A DNA stretch of 64,000 bases from Amycolatopsis saalfeldensis (GTDB taxonomy: Bacteria > Actinomycetota > Actinomycetes > Mycobacteriales > Pseudonocardiaceae). The notes beneath the pieces are model-generated. The model saw nothing but the letters and a program-made list of their open reading frames with translations, was not told the origin of the DNA and made no database searches. The DNA lies in assembly GCF_900110575.1 (NCBI RefSeq), contig NZ_FOEF01000017.1:1-64000 (forward strand), written 5' to 3'. The position numbers were made by a program, and so were the translations under genes. How positions within the stretch are numbered: the first letter of the stretch is position 1; every line of letters begins with the position of its first letter. This document shows, piece by piece, positions 42,897 to 51,129 of this stretch.

Positions 42897-43319
42897 GGCC
42901 GGCCCCGGGTCTTCCCGGGGCTCGTTGAGGTAAAGCGCTCTCCAGCGGCTTCGTTACGGACGTGGTTGCACGGTGACGACGGGCCAGGGCTCGCGCCCTG
43001 GCCCGTACCTGTGTTCCGTGTCACGGACGGCGCCGTTGTCCCCACCGCTCGGGCAGGCTTCCGGACTGGTCGCCGCCCCGCCCGGGCCGCTTCGCGTACC
43101 GCACTGGCCAGCCGTTCGGCCGGATTCGGCGAATGCGCGTGAGCAGCCGGTAAAGCCGGGTTTCCACCGGCGCCGCGAGCGCGGCGCGCCGGGGACCACC
43201 TCTGGCGGTTGTCCAGGGGGTCCCCGACGGTACGGTGACTGTCACCGGCGGGCGGGGCAGGATGACCACGCGCCGGATTCTTTGCACGCCTACACGTAAC
43301 ACTGGGACTGTTGTCTGCG
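42897..43319. promoter_or_regulatory. Intergenic region bldM-sigD with two hairpins
   Basis: About 420 bases without a convincing gene. It holds CCCCGGG-TCTT-CCCGGGG at 42903-42920, probably the bldM terminator, and a 12-bp stem with a TCGC loop at 42979-43006. The sigD promoter should lie near 43260-43310. A minus-strand frame at 43021-43302 was not accepted as a gene. Confidence 0.5.
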
Positions 43320-43892
43320 ATGGCCAATGTGGGGGATGGACTGGATGAGCCAGTCGCCGCTGCTGTCGAGGGAGATCCTCAAGCGGTAGAGCGGCTGCTG
43401 GCGGCCATCCGTCCTCTGGTAGTGCGGTATTGCCGCGCTCGGGTTGGCAGGCAGGAGCGTTCCTTCGCTTCTGCGGACGATGTTGCGCAGGAGGTGTGTC
43501 TCGCGGTGCTCACGGCATTGCCTTCGTACCGTGACCAGGGGCGCCCTTTCCTTGCCTTCGTCTACGGTATTGCCCAGCACAAGGTGGCCGACGCGCACCG
43601 CGCGGCGGCTCGCAACCGGGCTGAGCCCGTCGCCGAAGTCCCCGACGAGGTCGAGGGCGGGGTCGGACCCGAGCAGCGCGCGTTGCAGGGTGAGCTGAAC
43701 GAGCGGATGTCGCAGTTGTTGCAGGTACTGCCGGACAAGCAACGGGAGATCGTCGTGTTGCGGGTCGTGGTGGGGCTGTCGGCGGAGGAGACCGCGGAGG
43801 CCGTCGGGTCGACGCCGGGCGCGGTCCGTGTCGCCCAGCACCGCGCCTTGGCCCGCCTGCGCAAGGTGCTCGCCGCCGAGGAGGTGATCTGA
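43320..43892 (+). CDS. sigD: Extracytoplasmic-function-like sigma factor SigD
   Basis: A 190-residue sigma-70 family protein with region 2 (VVRYCRARVG, DDVAQEVCLAVLTALPSY, FLAFVYGIAQHKVADAHR) and region 4 (LLQVLPDKQREIVVLRVVVG, AEETAEAVGSTPGAVRVAQHRALARLR). It is coupled to its anti-sigma gene. It corresponds to M. tuberculosis SigD and Streptomyces ShbA by position. ATG 43320 and TTG 43311 are both possible starts. Confidence 0.94.
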   Translation: MANVGDGLDEPVAAAVEGDPQAVERLLAAIRPLVVRYCRARVGRQERSFASADDVAQEVCLAVLTALPSYRDQGRPFLAFVYGIAQHKVADAHRAAARNRAEPVAEVPDEVEGGVGPEQRALQGELNERMSQLLQVLPDKQREIVVLRVVVGLSAEETAEAVGSTPGAVRVAQHRALARLRKVLAAEEVI

Positions 43893-44855
43893 GTGACCGA
43901 TCGCGACGACGACCGTGACCTGTCGCCATCCACGTGGCCGAGCGGGATGACGGCGTTCGACGCCGAGGCCGACGGTGACCTGTCGGCCATCCAGGCCGAC
44001 GACGCGCTGCTGGACGCGCTCGGGGGCACGGACCCGGCCATCGCCGACGGCCTCGGCGACCAGGAGCTCAACGCGCTGCTGCTGGCCTGGCGGCGTGACA
44101 TCGACAGCGAGCCGCTCGCCGAGCTGGTCGACGTCGACACCGCGGTCACCACCGTCCGGACGGCTTCGCTGGCGCGCAAGCACTCGCAGCGCGGACGCCG
44201 CCGTCGTTACCTCGTGCCGGTCGCCGCCGCGTGCGCCGCCGCCGCGATCGCCTTCACCGGCACCGGTCTCGCGGCGCGTGACGCGCAGCCGGGCGACGCC
44301 CTCTGGGGCCTCACGAAGGTCCTGTACGCCGACCACGCCCACTCGGTCGAAGCCGCCGCCACGGTGAAGCTCGACCTGGAGAAGGCGAACCTCGCACTGG
44401 CCGACAACCGCCTCTCCGACGCCCGCAAGGCGCTCGACGACGCGCAGGCCGCCCTCAGCCAGGTCAGCGACGACGACAGTCGCAACCAGCTGATGGAGCA
44501 GCACCGCCAGCTGGCGGCGCAGCTCGACGACCCGTCCGCGCCGCACCCGGGCGGGAACCCGGCGAACCCGCCGGCGGTTCCGCCGGCGAACAACCCGGGC
44601 ACCGGGTCACCGCAGGCCAGCGGTCAGCCGACGCAGCTGCCGGGCACGGGCAGCACCGCCACCCCGCCGCCCGCCACCAGCATCCCGGAGTCGCCGCCGC
44701 CGTCGGGCGACACGACCACGACCCCGCCGCCGCCCACCACGCCGACCGGCGTCACGGGCAGCAACCCGGGCTCGGGCAGCAGCGGCAGCCCGCGCAACGA
44801 TCCCAGCGGCAGCGGCAGCGGCGCCGCGCAGAACGGGTCACCGGAAACCCCGTAA
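43893..44855 (+). CDS. rsdA: Anti-sigma-D factor RsdA
   Basis: A 320-residue membrane protein. The cytoplasmic N-terminus contains the sigma-binding acidic region (ADDALLDALGG...DQELNALLLAWRRDID). One membrane helix (~residues 105-127) follows RKHSQRGRRRR. The outer part has a coiled segment (VKLDLEKANLALADNRLSDA) and a long Pro/Thr/Gly/Ser tail. GTG 43893 directly abuts the sigD stop. It should release SigD on regulated proteolysis. Confidence 0.92.
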   Translation: MTDRDDDRDLSPSTWPSGMTAFDAEADGDLSAIQADDALLDALGGTDPAIADGLGDQELNALLLAWRRDIDSEPLAELVDVDTAVTTVRTASLARKHSQRGRRRRYLVPVAAACAAAAIAFTGTGLAARDAQPGDALWGLTKVLYADHAHSVEAAATVKLDLEKANLALADNRLSDARKALDDAQAALSQVSDDDSRNQLMEQHRQLAAQLDDPSAPHPGGNPANPPAVPPANNPGTGSPQASGQPTQLPGTGSTATPPPATSIPESPPPSGDTTTTPPPPTTPTGVTGSNPGSGSSGSPRNDPSGSGSGAAQNGSPETP

Positions 44856-44875
44856 ATCCGGACGCTTTCGAACAA

Positions 44876-44911
44876 AGGGCCTCGGCGGACCATCTCGCCG
44901 AGGCCCTTTTT
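44876..44911 (+). terminator. Terminator after sigD-rsdA
   Basis: GGGCCTCGGCG / CGCCGAGGCCC stem with an 8-base loop, followed by TTTTT. AAA precedes it. Confidence 0.92.
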
Positions 44912-44937
44912 CGTACGCGGGGCCAGGAAGCGGGTAC

Positions 44938-44973
44938 GAAAAAAGGCCCCGGTGAGCAACGTCACCGAGGCCT
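44938..44973 (-). terminator. Terminator after DUF5319 gene
   Basis: Read on the minus strand, AAGGCCTCGGTGAC pairs with GTCACC...GGCCTT and ends in a run of T. It is convergent with the rsdA terminator. Confidence 0.85.
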
Positions 44974-44992
44974 TCGCCAAGCCGTCGCCGGC

Positions 44993-45388
44993 TCAGTAGG
45001 CGCTTTCGTTGGCCGTGACCCCGTCCGCGAAGCCGCGGCAGTAGTCCCAGCTCACGTAGTCGCCCGGGTTGGGATCGAAGGCCGGCTCGTGCGGGCGCAT
45101 GCGGCCGTCGGCGAGCAGCTGCTCCAGGCTGGCGCGCAGCAGGTGCCAGTCGTGGTAGTGGGGTTCGTCGCATTCGCCGCAGTCCACGACGATGCCCCGC
45201 ACACCGCGCGGCTCCAGGAGGGCCTGGTAGACGGCGAGATCGGAGAGATCGGCCAGCAGCTCGGTGCGTTCGTCCGCGCTGATCGGCTCGTCGAGGTTGT
45301 CTTCGGGGTCGAGGAAGGCCCGGGCCGGATCGTCCGGGTCATCCGCGAACGGATCTGGGGGCAACACATCGTGCGGCACGGCCTGCAC
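44993..45388 (-). CDS. DUF5319 protein (Rv3412 family)
   Basis: A 131-residue acidic protein conserved next to guaB in actinobacteria. It contains VDCGECDEPHYHDWHLLRAS, a CxxC plus His cluster that suggests a metal site, and SWDYCRGFADGVTANES near the C-terminus. GTG 45388 precedes QAVPHDVLPPDPFADDPDDP. Function is unknown. Confidence 0.85.
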   Translation of the reverse strand: MQAVPHDVLPPDPFADDPDDPARAFLDPEDNLDEPISADERTELLADLSDLAVYQALLEPRGVRGIVVDCGECDEPHYHDWHLLRASLEQLLADGRMRPHEPAFDPNPGDYVSWDYCRGFADGVTANESAY

Positions 45389-45528
45389 GGTACCTGCTCA
45401 CGCGGTGTCGTCCCCACCCGCCCAGTGCGGGGGTCCGGCCCGGATATCATGAGGGGAAGGCCCAGCCCCGTCGGTCGCTGCCCGCCGGCGACTTCGCACA
45501 CCCCTGCCAGGAAGGCCCTTCGCCCGCT

Positions 45529-47040
45529 ATGACCAGCGAAAGCATCACTGCCCCCGTGCCGAGCAAGTTCGCGATGCTCGGCCTGACCTTCGACGACGTG
45601 CTGCTGCTGCCTGCCGAGTCCGACGTGGTGCCCAGCGGGGTCGACACCAGCACCCGGCTCAGCCGCAACATCACGCTGAACATCCCGCTGGTCTCCGCCG
45701 CCATGGACACCGTCACCGAGGGCCGGATGGCGATCGCGATGGCGCGCCAGGGCGGCATCGGCGTGCTGCAGCGCAACCTGCCGATCGACGAGCAGGCCGC
45801 GGCCGTCGAGGTCGTGAAGCGCTCGGAGGCCGGCATGGTCACCGACCCGGTCACCTGCTCGCCCGACGACACGCTGGCCGAGGTCGACGCCCTGTGCGCC
45901 CGGTTCCGCATCTCCGGCGTGCCGGTCACCGACGCGTCCGGCTCGCTCGTGGGCATCATCACCAACCGCGACATGCGGTTCGAGGTGGACTACACCCGCC
46001 TGGTCAGCGAGGTCATGACCAAGGCGCCGCTGGTCACCGCCCAGGTCGGGGTCACCGCGGAGGCGGCGCTGGGGCTGCTGCGCCGGCACAAGATCGAGAA
46101 GCTGCCGATCGTCGACGGCGCGGGCAAGCTCCGCGGCCTGATCACGGTCAAGGACTTCGTGAAGACCGAGCAGTACCCGAACGCCACCAAGGACACCGAC
46201 GGACGGCTGATCGTCGGTGCCGCCGTCGGCGTGGGCTCGGACGGGCACAAGCGCGCGATGACGCTGGCCGAGGCCGGCGTCGACGTGCTCATGGTGGACA
46301 CCGCGCACGGCCACTCCCGCGCCGTCGTGGAGACCGTGAAGCTGCTGAAGAAGGAGCTGGGCGACACCGTCGACATCGTGGGCGGAAACGTCGCGACCCG
46401 CGCGGGCGCGCAGGCGCTGGTCGACGCTGGCGTGGACGGCGTGAAGGTCGGCGTCGGCCCCGGCTCGATCTGCACCACGCGCATCGTCGCGGGGGTCGGC
46501 GTCCCGCAGATCTCCGCGATCTACGAGGCCGACCAGGCCTGCCGCCCGGCCGGCATCCCGGTGATCGGCGACGGCGGCATCCAGTACTCGGGCGACATCG
46601 CGAAGGCCATCGCCTCCGGGGCGTCCACCGTGATGCTGGGCAGCCTGCTGGCCGGCACCGCCGAGTCGCCCGGCGACCTGATCCTGGTCAACGGCAAGCA
46701 GTTCAAGGTCTACCGCGGCATGGGCTCGCTGGGCGCCATGCAGTCGCGCGGCCAGGCGAAGTCGTACTCGAAGGACCGCTACGCGCAGGACGACGTGCTC
46801 AACGAGGACAAGCTGGTCCCCGAGGGCATCGAAGGCCGCATCCCGTTCCGCGGCCCGCTGTCGAACGTCGTGCACCAGCTCGTCGGCGGCCTGCGCGCCG
46901 GCATGGGCTACGCGGGCGCCGAGACGATCGCGCAGCTGCAGGAGGCGCAGCTGGTGCGGATCACCGCGGCCGGGCTCAAGGAGAGCCACCCGCACGACGT
47001 CACCATGACCGTCGAGGCGCCGAACTACACCACGCACTGA
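45529..47040 (+). CDS. guaB: IMP dehydrogenase
   Basis: A 503-residue enzyme oxidising IMP to XMP, the committed step to GTP. The catalytic loop is GPGSICTTRIVAG; two CBS domains lie at ~110-230 (MVTDPVTCSPDDTLAEVDAL; VMTKAPLVTAQVGVTAEAAL); the flap GSLGAMQSRGQAKSY and C-terminal YAGAETIAQLQ are present. ATG 45529 follows AGGAAGG. guaB3 and guaA complete the guanine set in this window. Confidence 0.97.
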   Translation: MTSESITAPVPSKFAMLGLTFDDVLLLPAESDVVPSGVDTSTRLSRNITLNIPLVSAAMDTVTEGRMAIAMARQGGIGVLQRNLPIDEQAAAVEVVKRSEAGMVTDPVTCSPDDTLAEVDALCARFRISGVPVTDASGSLVGIITNRDMRFEVDYTRLVSEVMTKAPLVTAQVGVTAEAALGLLRRHKIEKLPIVDGAGKLRGLITVKDFVKTEQYPNATKDTDGRLIVGAAVGVGSDGHKRAMTLAEAGVDVLMVDTAHGHSRAVVETVKLLKKELGDTVDIVGGNVATRAGAQALVDAGVDGVKVGVGPGSICTTRIVAGVGVPQISAIYEADQACRPAGIPVIGDGGIQYSGDIAKAIASGASTVMLGSLLAGTAESPGDLILVNGKQFKVYRGMGSLGAMQSRGQAKSYSKDRYAQDDVLNEDKLVPEGIEGRIPFRGPLSNVVHQLVGGLRAGMGYAGAETIAQLQEAQLVRITAAGLKESHPHDVTMTVEAPNYTTH

Positions 47041-47047
47041 GCCGGAC

Positions 47048-47092
47048 TCGTGAGTGTTCCGGACGGTTCCAACCGTCCGGAACCCTCACGAG
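47048..47092 (+). terminator. Long hairpin after guaB (CTCGTGAG palindrome)
   Basis: CTCGTGAG and CTCACGAG ends enclose TTCCGGACGGTT / AACCGTCCGGAA, making a ~20-bp stem with small bulges. No T-run follows, so it is either an atypical terminator or an intergenic repeat. Confidence 0.7.
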
Positions 47093-47178
47093 CCGCTTTG
47101 CTCACCCCGTGCGCGGGTCACCCACGCGGCCTAGCGACAATGGAGGCCGTTGTCGTCGGTGCGGAGAAGGGACTTCAC

Positions 47179-48318
47179 GTGCGGGAACTGGTCGAGATCG
47201 GCATGGGCCGCACCGCGCGGCGGGCGTATGACCTCGATGACGTGGAGATCGTCCCGTCACGGCGGACGCGGTCGTCCTCGGTGGTGTCCACCTCCTGGCA
47301 GATCGACGCCTACCGCTTCGACCTGCCGCTGGTGACGCACCCGACCGACGCCATCGTGTCGCCGGGCACGGCCGTCGCGATCGGCGAGCTGGGCGGGCTG
47401 GGCGTGCTGAACGCCGAGGGACTGTGGGCCCGGCACCCGAACGTCGAGGACGCGATCTTCCGGCTGGTCCGCGCGGCCGAGGACGGCGAGGACCCCACGG
47501 CCGTCGTCCGCGAGCTGCAGGACCTGCACTCGGCGCCGATCCGGCTCGACCTGCTCACCGAGGCGATCAAGACCGTCCGCGAGTCGGGGGTGACCGTCGC
47601 CGCGCGCGTGAGCCCGCAGCACGCCGCCGAGCTGACGCCGGACCTGCTCGCGGCGGGCGTCGAGATCCTGGTCGTGCAGGGCACGATCATCTCCGCCGAG
47701 CACGTCGAGCGCGAGGCCGAGCCGTTGAACCTCAAGGAGTTCATCGGACGGCTGGACGTGCCCGTGATCGCCGGCGGCGTGAGCGACTACCGCACGGCCA
47801 TGCACCTGATGCGCACCGGCGCGGCGGGCGTGATCGTCGGCCACGGCTACACCCCGGGGGTCACCAGCACCGACCGCGTGCTCGGCATCGGCGTCCCGAT
47901 GGCCACCGCGGTGGTCGACGCGGCCGCCGCCCGCCGTGACTACCTGGACGAGACGGGCGGCCGCTACGTCCACGTGCTCGCCGACGGCGGCATGACCACC
48001 TCGGGCGACATCGCGAAGGCCATCGCGTGCGGCGCGGACGCGGTGATGCTCGGCGCCCCGCTCGCGACCGCCAGCGACGCCCCGGGCCAGGGCCTGTACT
48101 GGACGGCCGCCGCGGCCCACCCGTCGCTGCCGCGCTCCCGCGTGGTCGCCGGGCCGGACTCGGACTACGCGGTCGACCTGAAGACCCTGCTCTTCGGCCC
48201 GTCCTCGGACGCCGAGGGCGTGGTGAACCTGTTCGGCGCGCTGCGCCGCGCGATGGCGAAGGCCGGGTACTCGGACCTGAAGGAGTTCCAGCGCGTCGGG
48301 CTGACCGTGCGCCGCTGA
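47179..48318 (+). CDS. guaB3: GuaB3 family IMP dehydrogenase-related protein
   Basis: A 379-residue TIM barrel of the IMPDH/GMPR fold without CBS domains. MGRTARRAYDLDDVEIVPSR and GGVSDYRTAMHLMRTGAAGV match GuaB3. The loop that holds the catalytic Cys in true IMPDH reads GHGYTPGVTSTDRV, with no Cys, so catalysis as IMPDH is doubtful. GTG 47179 has GAAGGGA upstream. Gene order guaB-guaB3-choD is as in M. tuberculosis. Confidence 0.9.
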   Translation: MRELVEIGMGRTARRAYDLDDVEIVPSRRTRSSSVVSTSWQIDAYRFDLPLVTHPTDAIVSPGTAVAIGELGGLGVLNAEGLWARHPNVEDAIFRLVRAAEDGEDPTAVVRELQDLHSAPIRLDLLTEAIKTVRESGVTVAARVSPQHAAELTPDLLAAGVEILVVQGTIISAEHVEREAEPLNLKEFIGRLDVPVIAGGVSDYRTAMHLMRTGAAGVIVGHGYTPGVTSTDRVLGIGVPMATAVVDAAAARRDYLDETGGRYVHVLADGGMTTSGDIAKAIACGADAVMLGAPLATASDAPGQGLYWTAAAAHPSLPRSRVVAGPDSDYAVDLKTLLFGPSSDAEGVVNLFGALRRAMAKAGYSDLKEFQRVGLTVRR

Positions 48319-48381
48319 CGGTCATCGGGGCGGGGGTGACCGGCGGGTAACTTACGTCTGGTCAGAAGGACATCCCGGGGT

Positions 48382-48387
48382 TACCCT
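48382..48387 (+). promoter_or_regulatory. -10 box for leaderless choD transcript
   Basis: TACCCT, 7 bases before GTG 48395, without a ribosome site. Confidence 0.5.
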
Positions 48388-48394
48388 CGAACCT

Positions 48395-50101
48395 GTGACT
48401 GCCAGTAACACCACCACAGCGACCGACAGTCCCGACTACGACGTCCTGGTCGTGGGCTCGGGGTTCGGGGGCAGCGTCGCGGCGCTGCGGCTGACCGAGA
48501 AGGGCTATCGCGTCGCGGTGGTCGAGGCCGGGCGCCGGTTCGCGGACGACGAGTTCGCCAAGACCTCCTGGGACCTCAAGCGTTACCTCTGGGCGCCGCA
48601 GCTCGGCTGTTACGGCATCCAGCGCGTGCACATGCTCTCGGACGTGATGGTGCTGGCGGGCGCGGGCGTCGGCGGCGGCTCGCTGGTCTACGCGAACACG
48701 CTTTACCGCCCGCTCAAGCCGTTCTACGCCGACCGGCAGTGGTCGCACATCACCGACTGGGAGTCGGAGCTGGCGCCGCACTACGACCAGGCCAGCCGGA
48801 TGCTCGGGGTGGTGACGAACCCGACCGTCACGCCGTCGGACGTGGTGATGCGCGAGGTCGCCGAGGACATGGGCGTCGGCGACTCCTTCCACGCGACGCC
48901 GGTGGGCGTGTACTTCGGCAAGCCCGGCGAGAGCGTGAAGGACCCGTTCTTCGGTGGCGCCGGCCCCGACCGCGTCGGCTGCACCGAGTGCGGCGCCTGC
49001 ATGACCGGCTGCCGCGTCGGCGCCAAGAACACGCTGGTCAAGAACTACCTGTACCTCGCGGAGCAGGACGGCGCGAAGGTCATCCCGCTCACCACGGTCA
49101 CCTCGGTGAGCCCGGTCGGCGGCGGCTACCGCGTCACGCTGCAGAAGACCGGGACGCGCTCGAAGCGCTTCCGCACCACCGTCACCGCCGGCCAGGTGGT
49201 GTTCGCGGCGGGCACCTGGGGCACGCAGAACCTGTTGCACCGCATGAAGGACACCGGCACGCTGCCGAAGCTGTCACGCCGCCTCGGCGAGCTGACGCGC
49301 ACGAACTCCGAGGCCATCATCGGCGCCGCGCGCACCGAGGTCGACGAGAGCCGGAACTTCAGCCGCGGCGTCGCCATCACCTCGTCCATCCACCCCGACG
49401 AGAACACCCACATCGAGCCGGTGCGGTACGGCAAGGGCAGCAACGCGATGAGCCTGCTGCAGAGCATCGCGACCGACGGGGCCTCGCCGGTGCCGCGCTG
49501 GCGCCAGGCCGTCACCTTCATGGTCAAGCACCCGGTCCAGTCGGCCAAGCTGCTCAACGGCTACCGCTGGAGCGAGCGGACGGTGATCCTGCTGGTGATG
49601 CAGAGCCTGGACAACTCCATCACCACCTACACCAAGCGCGGCCTGTTCGGGCGGCGCAAGTACACCTCGAAACAGGGTCACGGCGAGCCGAACCCGAGTT
49701 TCATCCCGGCCGGGCACGAGGCGAACGAGCTCACGGCCGAGCACATCGGCGGCCTCGCGGGCGGCACCTGGGGCGAGATCTTCGACATCCCGCTCACGGC
49801 CCACTTCATCGGCGGCGTGCCGATCGGGGACAGCGCCGAGGCCGGCGTGATCGACCCGTACCACCGGGTTTACGGCTACCCCGGACTGTCCGTTGTGGAC
49901 GGATCGGCGATCACCGCGAACCTCGGCGTGAACCCGTCGCTGACCATCACGGCGCAGGCCGAGCGGGCGTTCTCCTTCTGGCCCAACAAGGGCGAGGAGG
50001 ACCGGCGCCCGGCCCAGGAAGCGGCGTACGCGCGACTGGATCCGGTGGCCCCCAAGAACCCGGCGGTTCCTTCCGGCGCACCTGCCGCACTGCGCCGATA
50101 G
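48395..50101 (+). CDS. choD: GMC-family flavin oxidoreductase (ChoD-type)
   Basis: A 568-residue enzyme with the N-terminal FAD loop VLVVGSGFGGSVAALRLTEK and C-terminal GLSVVDGSAITANLGVNPSL. Annotated cholesterol oxidase in M. tuberculosis, though sterol activity is not proven for the group. About residue 195 it carries CTECGACMTGCRVGAKNTLV, a CxxCxxCxxxC pattern like a ferredoxin, unusual for classical GMC oxidases. It begins 76 bases after guaB3 from its own leaderless promoter. Confidence 0.88.
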   Translation: MTASNTTTATDSPDYDVLVVGSGFGGSVAALRLTEKGYRVAVVEAGRRFADDEFAKTSWDLKRYLWAPQLGCYGIQRVHMLSDVMVLAGAGVGGGSLVYANTLYRPLKPFYADRQWSHITDWESELAPHYDQASRMLGVVTNPTVTPSDVVMREVAEDMGVGDSFHATPVGVYFGKPGESVKDPFFGGAGPDRVGCTECGACMTGCRVGAKNTLVKNYLYLAEQDGAKVIPLTTVTSVSPVGGGYRVTLQKTGTRSKRFRTTVTAGQVVFAAGTWGTQNLLHRMKDTGTLPKLSRRLGELTRTNSEAIIGAARTEVDESRNFSRGVAITSSIHPDENTHIEPVRYGKGSNAMSLLQSIATDGASPVPRWRQAVTFMVKHPVQSAKLLNGYRWSERTVILLVMQSLDNSITTYTKRGLFGRRKYTSKQGHGEPNPSFIPAGHEANELTAEHIGGLAGGTWGEIFDIPLTAHFIGGVPIGDSAEAGVIDPYHRVYGYPGLSVVDGSAITANLGVNPSLTITAQAERAFSFWPNKGEEDRRPAQEAAYARLDPVAPKNPAVPSGAPAALRR

Positions 50102-50105
50102 GCCC

Positions 50106-50111
50106 TACGAT
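50106..50111 (+). promoter_or_regulatory. -10 box for leaderless 50118 transcript
   Basis: TACGAT, 6 bases before GTG 50118. Confidence 0.5.
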
Positions 50112-50117
50112 CGCCGG

Positions 50118-50819
50118 GTGAGCGAAACGGCGGCGGTGGCCCGCATCCGGGACCTGCAGGACGAGTGGGCGCTCGCCGTCGGCGCGCTGGACGAGGCGGC
50201 GATGCGGGCGCCGAGCGCGTTGCCCGGCTGGTCGCGCGCCCACCTGCTGACGCACCTCGCGCGTAATGCCGACGCCGTCGTCAACCTGCTGACCTGGGCC
50301 GAAACCGGTGTCGAGCACCCGATGTACGGCCCGGGCACGGCCCGCGACGACGACATCGAGGCCGGCGCGGCGCGCGGCACCGCGGAGATACTGGCCGACT
50401 TCGTCGCTTCGGGGGAGCGGCTGGTGGAGTTCGCTTCGGCGCTGCCGGACCGCGTCTGGACGGCCCCGGTCCGCGCCCGGTTCGGCCAGCGGATCACCGG
50501 CGCGAACGCGGTGACGCTGCGGCTGGCGGAGACCACCATCCACCTCGTCGACCTGGACCGAGGCCACGATTTCGCCGCGGCCACGGCGTTGCTGGGCCCG
50601 TTTGTCGGCGACGTCGTCGAGAACATGATCGGCATGTACGGCGGCGAACTCCCGCCCTGCCGCCTGGCCACGGCCGACGGCGCCCACCGCTGGACGCTGG
50701 GCGACGGCTCCGGCGGCACGGTCACCGGCAGCCCCGGCGACCTGCTGGCCTGGGTCTCGGGCCGGGCCGACGGCTCCGCGCTGAGCGGGCCGGTGCCGGA
50801 CCTGGGGTCGTTGATCTGA
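50118..50819 (+). CDS. Maleylpyruvate isomerase-family mycothiol-dependent protein
   Basis: A 233-residue four-helix DinB-like protein with the metal His in HLLTHLARNADAV and Glu/His in RLAETTIHLVDLD, the family metal triad. Members use mycothiol, the actinobacterial thiol, for isomerisation or detoxification. The substrate is unknown. It lies 16 bases after choD. Confidence 0.82.
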   Translation: MSETAAVARIRDLQDEWALAVGALDEAAMRAPSALPGWSRAHLLTHLARNADAVVNLLTWAETGVEHPMYGPGTARDDDIEAGAARGTAEILADFVASGERLVEFASALPDRVWTAPVRARFGQRITGANAVTLRLAETTIHLVDLDRGHDFAAATALLGPFVGDVVENMIGMYGGELPPCRLATADGAHRWTLGDGSGGTVTGSPGDLLAWVSGRADGSALSGPVPDLGSLI

Positions 50820-50849
50820 CGGCGCCAGTCGTCGACCGGTTCGCCGGTG

Positions 50850-51062
50850 ATCAGGAGGTGGTCGCCGCGCCGATCGTGGGAGCGCTCAAGCCCGGCCACA
50901 TCGACGACGCGATCGCGGCCCTCTCCATCACGCTGACCGACGAGGAAGCGGCCCGGCTGGAAGCCGCCCTACACCCCGCGTCGCGACGTCCAAGGGGTGT
51001 CCGACCCGGCCGAGCCGGCCCGCCTGATGAAGGCGCCCGGGGTCGAGCCGGCGGCCGCCTGA
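50850..51062 (+). pseudogene. Aldo/keto reductase C-terminal remnant with frameshift
   Basis: One frame reads VVAAPIVGALKPGHIDDAIA then LTDEEAARLEA, typical of the end of aldo/keto reductases. The next frame carries on as PYTPRRDVQGVSDPAEPARL then MKAPGVEPAAA and a stop at 51060-51062. A one-base change near 50970 separates the two. The N-terminal ~270 residues, including the active site, are absent. Confidence 0.75.
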
Positions 51063-51129
51063 CCTGCCCGCGGCCACCCGGCCAGGCGACTGGGCGCAAC
51101 CGCGGCCGCCGCCGGCACGTCTTCATCAC

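Noticed and set aside
43021..43302. Minus-strand small frame containing YRLLTRIRRIRPNGWPVRYA
   Set aside because: Some codon bias is present, but there is no ribosome site, no family, and it would occupy the sigD promoter. Kept only as a possibility.
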